Below are positions 11,101-20,021 of a stretch of DNA of 64,000 bases, piece by piece (positions within the stretch are counted from its first letter, which is position 1; every line of letters starts with the position of its first letter). A program made the translations under genes and the position numbers. Origin of the DNA: Paraphysomonas bandaiensis (Eukaryota > Chrysophyceae); contig CBFFRP010000090.1 of NCBI GenBank assembly GCA_965644295.1, positions 62,001-126,000 of the forward strand, written 5' to 3'. The notes below the pieces were generated by a model that saw only the letters and a program-made list of their open reading frames with translations, was not told where the DNA came from and made no database searches.

Positions 11101-12495
11101 CATACCATACAGGGCATTTCCGACACTGCGTGATGATATACGCTCCGTACACTGTCGTATCTTGTCACTCAATACAAGCACTATTTCTCTAACCTCCGGG
11201 TAACAACTAGACATACGCCTCAAGCCATAAAGCGCACTTCCAACACCCTGACCATCAAGACCCTCACTGGACTGTTTAATCCTCTTGCTTAGACAACGAA
11301 GAAGATCCCTGACCTCCTCGTGGGTAGCAGACATACTCTGTAAGCCATACATAGCGTTACTCATCTCCTGTGGACTCATATTGCCAGAAACCCTATCGAT
11401 ATGAGGAGTCAAATGAGATATCAAAATCCGAACTTCCTCGTAGTCACTTGACATTCCCTGGAGCCCATAGAGTGCATTCGATACAGCCTGAGGAGTGAGC
11501 TCTTGTTGGAAAGACTTGATCTTTTCCCCAAGTGATCTCACCAATTCACGGACCTCTGTGTGGTCACTGGTCATGGACTGCAGTCCATACAGAGCATTGC
11601 CAATCTCTTGAGGCCGAAGGGAATCACCACTATCATGCATACATCCACATAAAGCAGATAATAACTCTCGGACTTCTTTATACTGAGAGGACATTCTACG
11701 CATACCATACAATGCGTTTCCGATCGCCTGAGAGTTCAGTGGTTCAGGAGATGCGGCTATTTTTGTTGTGAGTGCTGTCAGTAACTCCCGCACTTCAGGA
11801 TAATCAGTCGACATATTCTGAAGTCCGTATAGTGCGCTTCCTATATTTCTGGCTGGTAATACATCTACACACCCTCTGACGTTTTGATTTATAGAAGATA
11901 TGAGACTACGCACTTCGCTATGTCGACTAGACATTCCTCGCAAACCGTACAATCCGTTACCCACTGCCTGTGCACTGAAAGCATCGTCACACTGTGATAT
12001 CCTATACGAAAAAACACTGAGAAATTTTCTAACATCCTCATATTCGGAAGACATTCCCTTCAATGAGTATAATATCGTCCCAATGTTCCGTTCATTGAGT
12101 TTAGTCGGTATACGTTCCATATGAATAGTCAATGCTCGCAACAACTCCATTGCACCGGAACTACGACTAGATAAGACACGCAGAGCATTAAGAGACTTAT
12201 ACACATCTCCTGCAGCCATTTTCTCGCAAGTCATCAGCTCCTTTGCGATACTGCAGAGATTCAACGCAGTGATGTGTGTGTTCCTGTACCCAAAGCCGTG
12301 TAAAACTGTAGCCAGGGCGGGTATGTCGCTATTCTCTATCAGCTCCTTCAGCTGACCACCAACAGGCAATCTCTTCTTGGTATTTGGAGGACGTCGTCGG
12401 GATGTGACAGTGGAAGCACTGCTACATAGTCGTCTGGTCAGAGAGATCGAATAGGCTCTGCATGGAGACCGCCTTAATATGATTGATAGCATCAC
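8194..12495 (-). CDS. RAP-domain organellar RNA-binding protein with 28 forty-residue repeats
   Basis: One uninterrupted frame of 1433 residues. The N-terminus (about 1-45) is rich in Arg/Ser with no acid, typical of a mitochondrial presequence. From about residue 130 come 28 repeats of exactly 40 residues (120 bp) built on LYGLQGMSS-x4-EVR-x-LL-x2-L. They are helical-hairpin in character, like OPR/HPR repeats but with their own length. The C-terminus (about 1350-1410) is a RAP domain: GFEADILL, then INIEIDGPTHQY, then RYLSEAHGVRIYRVNL. RAP proteins bind organellar transcripts and act in their stability, processing or translation. Blocks of repeats are duplicated internally almost letter for letter (for example 9440-9770 against 11240-11570, offset 1800 bp). 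The C-terminal half is nearly identical to the divergent gene at 13040. The RNA target is unknown. Confidence 0.85.
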   Translation of the reverse strand: MMLSIILRRSPCRAYSISLTRRLCSSASTVTSRRRPPNTKKRLPVGGQLKELIENSDIPALATVLHGFGYRNTHITALNLCSIAKELMTCEKMAAGDVYKSLNALRVLSSRSSGAMELLRALTIHMERIPTKLNERNIGTILYSLKGMSSEYEDVRKFLSVFSYRISQCDDAFSAQAVGNGLYGLRGMSSRHSEVRSLISSINQNVRGCVDVLPARNIGSALYGLQNMSTDYPEVRELLTALTTKIAASPEPLNSQAIGNALYGMRRMSSQYKEVRELLSALCGCMHDSGDSLRPQEIGNALYGLQSMTSDHTEVRELVRSLGEKIKSFQQELTPQAVSNALYGLQGMSSDYEEVRILISHLTPHIDRVSGNMSPQEMSNAMYGLQSMSATHEEVRDLLRCLSKRIKQSSEGLDGQGVGSALYGLRRMSSCYPEVREIVLVLSDKIRQCTERISSRSVGNALYGMQGMCSSHSEVRDMLAALTPLISDCDDLFHSYTLSKSLFGFQNMSCESSEVRSLLAILSSKFSSVSGNFSGQDIGCSLYGLKNMSSYSSEVRQLVFILTQCVIESDAVMERYSLASALYGLRGMSSEHAEVCALAHSLSTKILSCSEPLNDLEISGALFGLRNMSSSHSEVVSLLSALTKNISSSTEPLSAQAIGNVLYGMRKMSCEHSEVRELISALTSRIYSSKAIIDSQILGNALYGLQNMSTDYPEVRELLTALTTKIAASPEPLNSQAIGNALYGMRRMSSQYKEVRELLSALCGCMHDSGDSLRPQEIGNALYGLQSMTSDHTEVRQVIPILTRLILLGNQALSSLEIGSAIYGLQNMSTDYPEVRELLTALTTKIAASPEPLKSQAIGNALYGMRRMSSQYKEVRELLSALCGCMHDSGDSLRPQEIGNALYGLQSMTSDHTEVRELVRSLGEKIKSFQQELTPQAVSNALYGLQGMSSDYEEVRILISHLTPHIDRVSGNMSPQEMGIAVYGLQSMSATHEEVRDLLRCLSKRIKQSSEGLDEQGVGSALYGLRRMSSCYPEVREIVLVLSDKIRQCTERISSCSVGNALYGMQKFTSYHPEVRTLLSVLVGHVSASPGALESQHISSALYGMQGMCSSHSEVRDMLVALAPKIFQCSDALRPAEIGAAFYGLQGMSSEYPEVRVVLQALSSKMQSCDEPLGSQAIGIAVYGLQRMSSHYPEVRDVLGLLASRIRTDLSLLPPQTLSQCLYGLQGMSAQHVAVSMFLSSALEKVPSNVQEYVTCEVTGQSLWGYEGAMDLWRSVDLFLHGVKDIPENVKCRLVEILREVSTLTIKETRGVCQVKHSQSNTQDLFLREIQSFVNDCGLDAKVTSNIYIHGFEADILLTSGDGRVINIEIDGPTHQYPRSNLFDTVRDRYLSEAHGVRIYRVNLANHTVDSEIDVRNVVRNHVQSAVTSLFNL
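9770..11840 (-). repeat. Near-identical repeat blocks inside the RAP gene (offsets 360 and 1800 bp)
   Basis: A block of about 240-270 bp occurs at about 9770-10020, 10130-10395 and 11570-11830 with only a few base differences. A larger block from about 9440 reappears 1800 bp further on. All offsets are multiples of the 120-bp repeat unit, as expected from unequal exchange or slippage in register. Confidence 0.85.
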
Positions 12496-13039
12496 AGTTA
12501 CTTATGAAACCCTCGCATCATATCATCATATTCATATACTTATATTCATGTGCATTGATTGGATATCGCCCTCTCACTTCGTCTTCATTGTCCGTGAAGT
12601 TTAAATAGTCTCATATACAGCAGTACATATGCAGATGTACTCTTAGCGTATATGTGTACTATCGTATAGATGTGCAGGCTATATGCGGCTATCATCCTCC
12701 ATCAAATTATTTTTTAGGGTGGACTGAATACCCTCGTAGTACACTATACTATGTACTGCTAGACTCATATGTAGAGTAGTACGGTATGTATGCGGTGGTA
12801 CTGTACAGTGAGCGGGTTGCTGACACACACTGGAGCTGCTCTTAATAGAGCGACTGGTTATATATATACCACACCAGCTCGCTATGCATATTGAGGCTAT
12901 CTACATCATGTCTTGATATGCAGTAGAGTATATATCTCAATGATTCCATCGCACTGGTGACTCATACATACATATCATGAGAGACGACTGTCACTGGTAG
13001 ACGACATATAGACATAGATATATACTGACCACTGGCTAT
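12496..13039. promoter_or_regulatory. Divergent promoter spacer between the two RAP genes (544 bp)
   Basis: The start codons of the two RAP paralogues face away from each other across this spacer, so both promoters must lie here. It is rich in GTAC, TATATA and CATAC words and contains no ORF. No specific factor site can be named. Confidence 0.55.
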
Positions 13040-15526
13040 ATGTGGCGCATTACAGTCAGATTGAAACGGACGACTCTGCCGACGAGACGAATTAATAGTT
13101 CAATCAAGAAGGTTGCCAAACAAAAGAATACTAGAAGCATCCCTCCTGCTATAGGGAACATACTTGATGACATTGTCGGAAAGAAAGACTTGTCTGCCAT
13201 TGCTTCATTGCTTTATTCTTGTGGAAAGAGTAAATTTGCACTTCCAAACCATGTTCTATACAGCATTGCAAGAGAAGTGCATAACTGTGCCCCAGTTACC
13301 AGTGTCAGTGATATTGACAAGTCGTTTAACGCCCTCCGTGTCTTATCCAGTCGTAGTCCCGGTGCAATGGAGTTGTTGCGAGCATTGAGCATTCGTCTTG
13401 AGCGGGTGTCAACCAAACTCACACAACGGAACATTGGGTCGATATTATTTTCATTGAAGGGTATGTCTTCCGAATATGAGGATGTTAGAAAGCTTCTTAG
13501 TATACTATCCGAGAAAATATATCTCTGTGAAGATAATTTTAGTGCACAAGCAGTGGGTAACGGGTTGTACGGTTTGCGAGGAATGTCTTGTAGTCATCCG
13601 GAGGTCAGGAAGTTACTAACAGCGCTTACTACCAGAGTAGCCGCATCATCTGAGCCACTTAACTCTCAGGCGATCGGAAACGCATTGTATGGCATGCGCA
13701 GAATGTCTTCAGAGTATAAAGAAGTCCGTGAACTGTTGTCTGTTCTTACTATAGGTATCGATGCTAGTACAGATATCATGCGAACACAGGAAATCGGAAA
13801 CGCGATATATGGCCTTCAAGGAATGTCAAGCGAGGAAAATGAAGTCCGTAGGCTACTGGCAGCAATAAAACGAAAACTTGATAACTGCAATGGATTATTT
13901 CGGCCTCAAGAGATTGGCAATGCTCTGTATGGACTGCAGTCCATGACCAGTGACCACACAGAGGTCCGTGAATTGGTGAGATCACTTGGGGAAAAGATCA
14001 AGTCTTTCCAACAAGAGCTCACTCCTCAGGCTGTATCGAATGCACTCTATGGGCTCCAGGGAATGTCAAGTGACTACGAGGAAGTTCGGATTTTGATATC
14101 TCATTTGACTCCTCATATCGATAGGGTTTCTGGCAATATGAGTCCACAGGAGATGAGTAACGCTATGTATGGCTTACAGAGTATGTCTGCTACCCACGAG
14201 GAGGTCAGGGATCTTCTTCGTTGTCTAAGCAAGAGGATTAAACAGTCCAGTGAGGGTCTTGATGGTCAGGGTGTTGGAAGTGCGCTTTATGGCTTGAGGC
14301 GTATGTCTAGTTGTTACCCGGAGGTTAGGGAAATAGTGCTTGTATTGAGTGACAAGATACGACAGTGTACGGAGCGTATATCGTCACGCAGTGTCGGGAA
14401 TGCCCTGTATGGTATGCAGAAGTTTACTAGTTATCATCCTGAAGTGCGAACACTACTGAGTGTGCTCGTAGGGCACGTATCTGCTAGCCCTGGTGCACTG
14501 GAATCGCAGCATATTAGTAGTGCGCTGTATGGTATGCAAGGCATGTGTAGCAGTCACTCTGAAGTACGCGACATGCTAGTTGCACTTATTCCCAAGATAT
14601 TTCAATGTAGTGATACTCTTCGTCCTGCAGAGATTGGTGCAGCATTTTATGGACTTCAGGGTATGAGTAGCGAATATCCAGAGGTCCGTGTTGTATTGCA
14701 AGCTCTAAGCAGTAAGATGCAGTCATGTGATGAGCCGTTGGGTTCTCAAGCGATAGGGATCGCTGTGTATGGTCTGCAGCGCATGTCCAGTCACTACCCG
14801 GAGGTTAGGGACGTGTTGGGTTTACTGGCTTCAAGAATTCGAACTGACTTGTCACTCCTACCTCCACAGACGCTTAGTCAATGTCTATATGGCCTTCAGG
14901 GCATGTCAGCGCAGCATGTAGCGGTTAGTATGTTTTTGTCTTCTGCACTGGAAAAAGTACCCTCCAATGTACAGGAATACGTCACATGTGAGGTCACTGG
15001 TCAGTCCTTGTGGGGATATGAAGGGGCGATGGATTTATGGCGATCTGTCGACTTGTTTCTACATGGTGTGAAAGATATACCTGAGAATGTAAAATGTAGG
15101 TTGGTGGAGATTCTGAGGGAAGTAAGCACACTTACTATCAAAGAAACTCGTGGTGTCTGTCAAGTCAAGCATAGTCAGTCGAATACCCAGGATCTGTTTT
15201 TGCGTGAAATTCAATCATTTGTAAATGACTGTGGGTTGGATGCGAAAGTAACTAGTAACATATACATTCACGGGTTCGAGGCAGATATACTCCTCACCAG
15301 TGGCGATGGCAGAGTGATAAACATCGAAATCGACGGCCCAACGCACCAGTACCCTAGGAGTAATTTATTTGATACAGTTCGTGATAGGTACTTATCGGAG
15401 GCACATGGAGTTCGTATATACCGTGTAAATTTGGCGAAGATATTTTATGGCTCCAACGTAGACGTTAGAAATTCTGTTAGAGATAAGATTCGGAGACTGT
15501 GTATTGAACCATTTTATAATTCATAG
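13040..15526 (+). CDS. RAP-domain organellar RNA-binding protein with 13 forty-residue repeats
   Basis: One uninterrupted frame of 828 residues, starting at the ATG of MWRITVRLKRTTLPTRR, a basic mitochondrial-type presequence. Thirteen 40-residue repeats of the LYGLQGMSS-x4-EVR type follow, then a C-terminal RAP domain (INIEIDGPTHQY, RYLSEAHGVRIYRVNL). From about 13900 to 15436 the DNA is almost identical to the reverse complement of the other RAP gene. Identity stops sharply just after the codons for RVNLA, where the last 28 or so residues become unrelated in sequence. The N-terminal third is clearly divergent. This looks like an old head-to-head duplicate whose 3' part was recently homogenised. 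The role by family is binding a specific mitochondrial RNA; the target is unknown. Confidence 0.85.
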   Translation: MWRITVRLKRTTLPTRRINSSIKKVAKQKNTRSIPPAIGNILDDIVGKKDLSAIASLLYSCGKSKFALPNHVLYSIAREVHNCAPVTSVSDIDKSFNALRVLSSRSPGAMELLRALSIRLERVSTKLTQRNIGSILFSLKGMSSEYEDVRKLLSILSEKIYLCEDNFSAQAVGNGLYGLRGMSCSHPEVRKLLTALTTRVAASSEPLNSQAIGNALYGMRRMSSEYKEVRELLSVLTIGIDASTDIMRTQEIGNAIYGLQGMSSEENEVRRLLAAIKRKLDNCNGLFRPQEIGNALYGLQSMTSDHTEVRELVRSLGEKIKSFQQELTPQAVSNALYGLQGMSSDYEEVRILISHLTPHIDRVSGNMSPQEMSNAMYGLQSMSATHEEVRDLLRCLSKRIKQSSEGLDGQGVGSALYGLRRMSSCYPEVREIVLVLSDKIRQCTERISSRSVGNALYGMQKFTSYHPEVRTLLSVLVGHVSASPGALESQHISSALYGMQGMCSSHSEVRDMLVALIPKIFQCSDTLRPAEIGAAFYGLQGMSSEYPEVRVVLQALSSKMQSCDEPLGSQAIGIAVYGLQRMSSHYPEVRDVLGLLASRIRTDLSLLPPQTLSQCLYGLQGMSAQHVAVSMFLSSALEKVPSNVQEYVTCEVTGQSLWGYEGAMDLWRSVDLFLHGVKDIPENVKCRLVEILREVSTLTIKETRGVCQVKHSQSNTQDLFLREIQSFVNDCGLDAKVTSNIYIHGFEADILLTSGDGRVINIEIDGPTHQYPRSNLFDTVRDRYLSEAHGVRIYRVNLAKIFYGSNVDVRNSVRDKIRRLCIEPFYNS

Positions 15527-15985
15527 AACTTTGCATAGATTTTTGAAAAGTTTCCCACTGTTTATGGTTTATGGCCTACCCTTGTAAAGTCGTAAATTTC
15601 TTTACGTTTTCCGTATGCAGAGAAACATTGCATTATAATTCGAATAGGAATAATACTCAGTTTGAACTTGTCATGTAAAATTATCGTACGTATGCAAGAA
15701 TTTGTATTATTCGAAAAGTGACATATAGTCACAACATCATAGTTGTAGGTTGTAGTAAATGTCTGCTTAGTTAGCAATAGGAGTTTAAGAGTCAAGACCA
15801 GATAAGTAGTTATATGACAAACTCGCCAAGCTAGATAAGCATTTACAAATTTTTAACTAGCGCAATCTCTGATATCCTACTATTTTGCGCTTCGATAATT
15901 GTCACATCGTCACATCATCTACTCTCAAGAAATAACTTAACGAAGCATATTCAGGTATAAACATATAGAATATTATATTTTGGGA
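15527..15985. other. 3' spacer of the short RAP gene, no gene seen
   Basis: AT-rich sequence that presumably holds the 3' UTR. No coding or RNA gene is recognised. Confidence 0.45.
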
Positions 15986-16216
15986 AATATTATTCAATCA
16001 AGTCACACTGAGCTTGGTATAAAAACCTAGTTCAAGTAATAAATACTAATGCAGTATATGCGTTCAGTGTTCATTAATTGATGGTAAAAATACCATTAGC
16101 CCCTAGTCATTCTACTACTGGACAACCTTGTCATTAGGAACTAAAAATAAGAATTAGTTTTTAATCTCTTGACTAGGTATTTATACTGTTTGACGTGACT
16201 GGGTTCAATAATAGAT
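15986..16216. mobile_element. Candidate MITE with ~45-bp inverted ends
   Basis: The left end (AATATTATTCAATCAAGTCA then GTATAAAAACCTAGT) matches the reverse complement of the right end (about 16172-16216: GACTAGGTATTTATACTG, then GTGACTGGGTTCAATAATAG) over about 45 bp with several mismatches. The interior has no ORF. A related fragment (GGGAAATATTATTCAACCTAGTC...) occurs at 59840-59945. Size, inverted ends and a second copy fit a miniature inverted-repeat transposable element. Confidence 0.55.
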
Positions 16217-16660
16217 CCCTTAAATTTCAAGGTGCCACGAATAAGCAAATTTTTCATAAACTTGGTAAATATGTGATTCTTAAACTTGGTAAAGTGGTTT
16301 CAATGTAGTTGGAGAATAGATATATATTATATATATATTATTCTACCTATAGTCACACTAATTTAGGTTGTATTATTACTAAAGGTTGGGGATAATAAAC
16401 AACGTGTAAGTTTCTTAAATGCAACAGAGAAGAAACGAGTTTTTGTCAAGATTTTTTTTCTGAATCCTTATGTGTGCAGAATTTCTACCCAAATAGTTAA
16501 GAAAATAGCAGGTGTTCCATTTTTATTTGACGTAAATCTTTAGCTTTTGAACAGGAAACGAGATGTTTGAAGTAATATTATGCTACCACACATAAATATC
16601 TCATTATCATTGCTAAGTGTTCTAATCGTAATTCCCCTGGGGTCGTATATAAAAGTTAAT
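16217..16660. other. AT-rich spacer, no gene seen
   Basis: It contains a short TATATATTATATATATATTA tract (about 16320-16342). Nothing else is recognisable. Confidence 0.45.
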
Positions 16661-17115
16661 CCCTCAACAAAGTTGGACTCACACCTTTTCGTGGTGTTCT
16701 GGGGGCTGGGGGATAAGTACCGGAGATATTTCTCTGGGAAACTAACGTGAGCCGCATAATATATAGTATATAGTCAGCAGATACTGTTCTGCTCACTCAT
16801 AGCCTAATATAAGTGTCACTTGTGTAGACGTCTTTGGGCCTTGACGAATACACAGGCATCCGGAAATCCGGAAATGGGCCCACTACAAGGGCATCCGGGG
16901 TATTGGGCTATCTACTGAAGTCAAGCATCCGGGCTGTTCACCTGAAGGACAGAGAGCGGAGGTGGTTACACCTTGGTGCTTGCGGTGACGCATGGGCAAA
17001 TTTCGTAGCGCCAAATAGCAAATAGTATGATATCAGAGTTAAGCACTAGTTAGCTAAATTGTTTTGTGACATAGTTCTGAGTCTTACACACCTATTGCAA
17101 ATAATCAGACATTCA
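16661..17115 (+). repeat. Interspersed repeat R1, copy b (forward)
   Basis: It begins with CCTCAACAAAGTTGGACTCA, contains GGGGGATAAGTACCGGAGAT, GCATCCGGGGTATTGGGCTA and GGTGCTTGCGGTGACGCA, and ends CCTATTGCAAATAATCAGAC. It is the cleanest full-length forward copy, about 455 bp, and defines the family's two ends. No protein is encoded; the 63-residue ORF inside is incidental. Confidence 0.75.
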
Positions 17116-17356
17116 CTACTACTGTAGAACTGTAGAATAGGTAATAACAGCAGTCAAAATCATGAGAAGATTTTATTTACAGAGCATATCCTATATATAT
17201 CATGTATTGACTTGTGAGTAAATTGTTATCCGAAAGTAGTAACGACCTGCCTAGTGTTGAGTTTCTTTTGAGATTTAGAACTATTTAGACTAAAATTAAA
17301 ATGGATTATATCAAACTAATGGTAATACAAAGTTCGATGGCGACCAACACAGATAA

Positions 17357-19532
17357 TTAAAATTTCGGAACTACAATATATATTTCTCTATCAGTTGGCC
17401 ACGACAATACAACACTAATATACACAACATGCTTTTCGCTGTCGACAGAAATGGCTTCAACTTCTTCAAAGTGGCGAAATCCTGTCAATTCAGTGCGGGA
17501 AGCAACACCCTCAGGAGTTAGTACTATAAGTGTTCTATCTTCAATGACATACATATATCCATCGCCTCCTAGTGCACTGCAACTAAAGAAGTCACCTGTT
17601 TTGTACACCTCATGTGCTGCTCCTTCACCATCTCTTCTAAATCCTACGTAACCTATTTCATTATCAACTACGAATGCGCTCATGTCCGGTCTTAACCAGA
17701 CGTTCGCACCCAAGTTCTCAAGCACAGATGTCAAACCCACAAAGCGAGACAGAGTTCCTTTAGAGGCGTCAAACAGTAGTGGGGCAGCACATTTAACCGT
17801 AAATATTACACACTGCGCCAACACTGGGTGCATTTGTATCATCGCCACCTCAGAGGAATTTATCCCCACACCGCCGTTGTCGTACGCCCAATTCAAACGA
17901 AATTTCCTATATACAAAACTTAAACGCAGACACGAAAAAATATATACTCACGCTTTCTCAGAGGCTTTTCCAGAGGCTTTGTAACAAACTTTTTTGTGTC
18001 CATTAGTCCAGTGAGCCCTGTGACACTCACGGCTACAATACCCCACACACACACATCTGGAGCAGTACAATGGCTCCGGTGAACATATATTTCCACAAAA
18101 AGAACAACAAAATGAACTTGACTTATCAACAACAGAATACTCCATAATAAAGCCACATGTCAATACCACAAAAGAATCTGCGGAGCTAGTCGTCACTGCC
18201 CTTATTGTGGTGCCGTCAGGGTAGCGTATGGAGTAACAAACTCGTCGCCTTTTTATAATATTGACAGTTGTTTCCGCTGAAGCCATTAACCCGACTAACG
18301 CATTCTGACGAGGAAGAAAACATGTCCTAAACCTTCCACCAGAAGCATTCAACTCGTCAGAAATGGGACAAAATGGTAGTGCCTCTTTTTGAAACTGTCC
18401 CCTAAACGTGCCATTGTGCGCGCGGACCTGATCGATTCATCAGCGAAATGTAGTGAAATAACAATCATGCATGAAAATTTGTATCTAAAGCTCTACAGGT
18501 AAAGTAAAACAGTGAAACACAACTCACAAATGCAATCGACTCCTCTCGATTCTGTCGAGCTAATTTGCGGTGATGTTGTAGACGACGAGCAAGGGCTCGT
18601 TCCTGAAAAGTCGGAGGTCGAGGGACCTTATCAGGCAATGGCGTCGCACAGGCAGGGCACGTATTATCATGCAAGAACATACTTTCCAAACAGTTCCAGT
18701 GCACGGGATGGCCACACTGTGGTAGTTTCAATAGCAGTGAATCTTCAGTCTGTTCGCTACGGTCGAGGCCCCCGGAACAAATCGCACATACGCTATTCGG
18801 CTCCAGAAAGTTCGCTAGTGTGGATGAAGGAACAGCCAATAAACGACAACCAGTTTGAACATTTAGTGGTGTAGGCTGCCCGGCGGGTAAGTCCTTCATA
18901 TTCCACCGTTATATACATTATATTTAGTGGTATACACATACCCTGGGTCCACGCTCTCCACACTTATACATGTAAGAATATTTCGGCGCAGATACATTAC
19001 ACGCAATAGCAATGCGTGCCTCCAAGTGGCATCTTTTCCAGCGAGTAGGAATTGGAGTATCGCATTCGTGTTGCAGTCCAGGACACATTTTAATAACCCC
19101 AGTGTAGCCAAAGAACATTTTCAAATTGTCTTCGTTGTCTTCCCCGTACGAAACAAGGGCCTCCATTAGACGCTTCTCGCTTACAAGCTCATCTGATATA
19201 TCGTAACCACAGCGATTGGCTAAAGAAAAAGCTTTGGGGTTTCGTACAACAAGTGATATCGACTGCATCATATCCATAACATTCTTGTCGTCACACGGAT
19301 ACAGTGAATCCAATACAGAGTAATACCCTGCTTTGCGGTTACTTTTCTCTGTACCACACACTTCTTGATGGTCTTCAAAGTGTCTGTCTTGACATGAATT
19401 AGAGCAATACACTGCAACACAGTTATTCTGCTGGCAATCTACTCGTGAATCGTTTATTTCCATGCCGCAAAAATAACACTCCATTCCACTGACTATGTCC
19501 GTGTTCATGTCTGGAGAAACACTATGCTGCAT
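17357..19532 (-). CDS. MYND-RING-MYND zinc-finger protein
   Basis: Four exons: 19532-18942, 18893-18528, 18427-17952 and 17906-17357, with introns of 45-100 nt and consistent phases, giving 660 residues. MYND finger 1 has Cys19, 22, 33, 38, 43, 47, His55 and Cys59 in the canonical spacing. A RING-H2 finger follows: Cys233, 236, 257, His259, His262, Cys265, 276, 279. A second MYND finger has Cys427, 430, 441, 444, 450, 454, His463 and Cys467. The last ~190 residues are beta-rich and could be a small propeller or sandwich, not assignable. RING-H2 domains recruit E2 enzymes and MYND fingers bind proline-rich peptides, so a ubiquitin ligase with protein-docking modules is a reasonable inference. 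It shares its upstream spacer with eIF3j. Confidence 0.75.
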
Positions 19533-20021
19533 GGTGTAATAGATAGTAGTGAAGAATTCCCCTCGAATGAAGTGAAGAGGGTGTCATGTCAAGGGAACAG
19601 TCATCTGATATTAAATGAATAGGTTAAGATAGGCAGGCCCTCACGGACCCATACAGGAACAGCAACAACAACCTACTTTGTAACACCAAATATTAGGAGT
19701 AAGGCAGAAACCCCCACTTTTCTCAAAATCATACAGAAAAGTAAGGATTTTCACAAAAAGAAAATATAAACTTCTAGGAAGTTCGTAGATATGTACTCTG
19801 TAGTGTTGGTGTGTATGTGAGGTGTGTGGAGCCATTGATTGTGTTCCACTGTTCCAGAAGTGTCCCATCAATAGACACTCTCGTATACTTGTATACTTGG
19901 TGTGTCTACTTCACCACATGTACGACGCAGTGTATAAGTAACTAAATCTCCCGAGAGTTTTCATAGTCTACAAACACATAACATAACTCTGCTCATATAT
20001 AGTACGACATTGTTTTAAAAA
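19533..20021. promoter_or_regulatory. Divergent promoter spacer, zinc-finger gene / eIF3j (489 bp)
   Basis: The two start codons face away from each other across this stretch. No ORF or RNA gene is seen. The ATG at 20022 sits in a good context (five A residues before, G at +4). Confidence 0.5.

Noticed and set aside
9732-12124. Several repeated forward ORFs of 60-80 residues
   Set aside because: They recur because the antisense strand of the RAP repeat array is itself repeated; they carry no independent signal.
8194-12495. Regular 120-bp periodicity resembling a CRISPR or satellite array
   Set aside because: The repeats are one open reading frame with a conserved protein motif and a C-terminal RAP domain, in a eukaryotic context.
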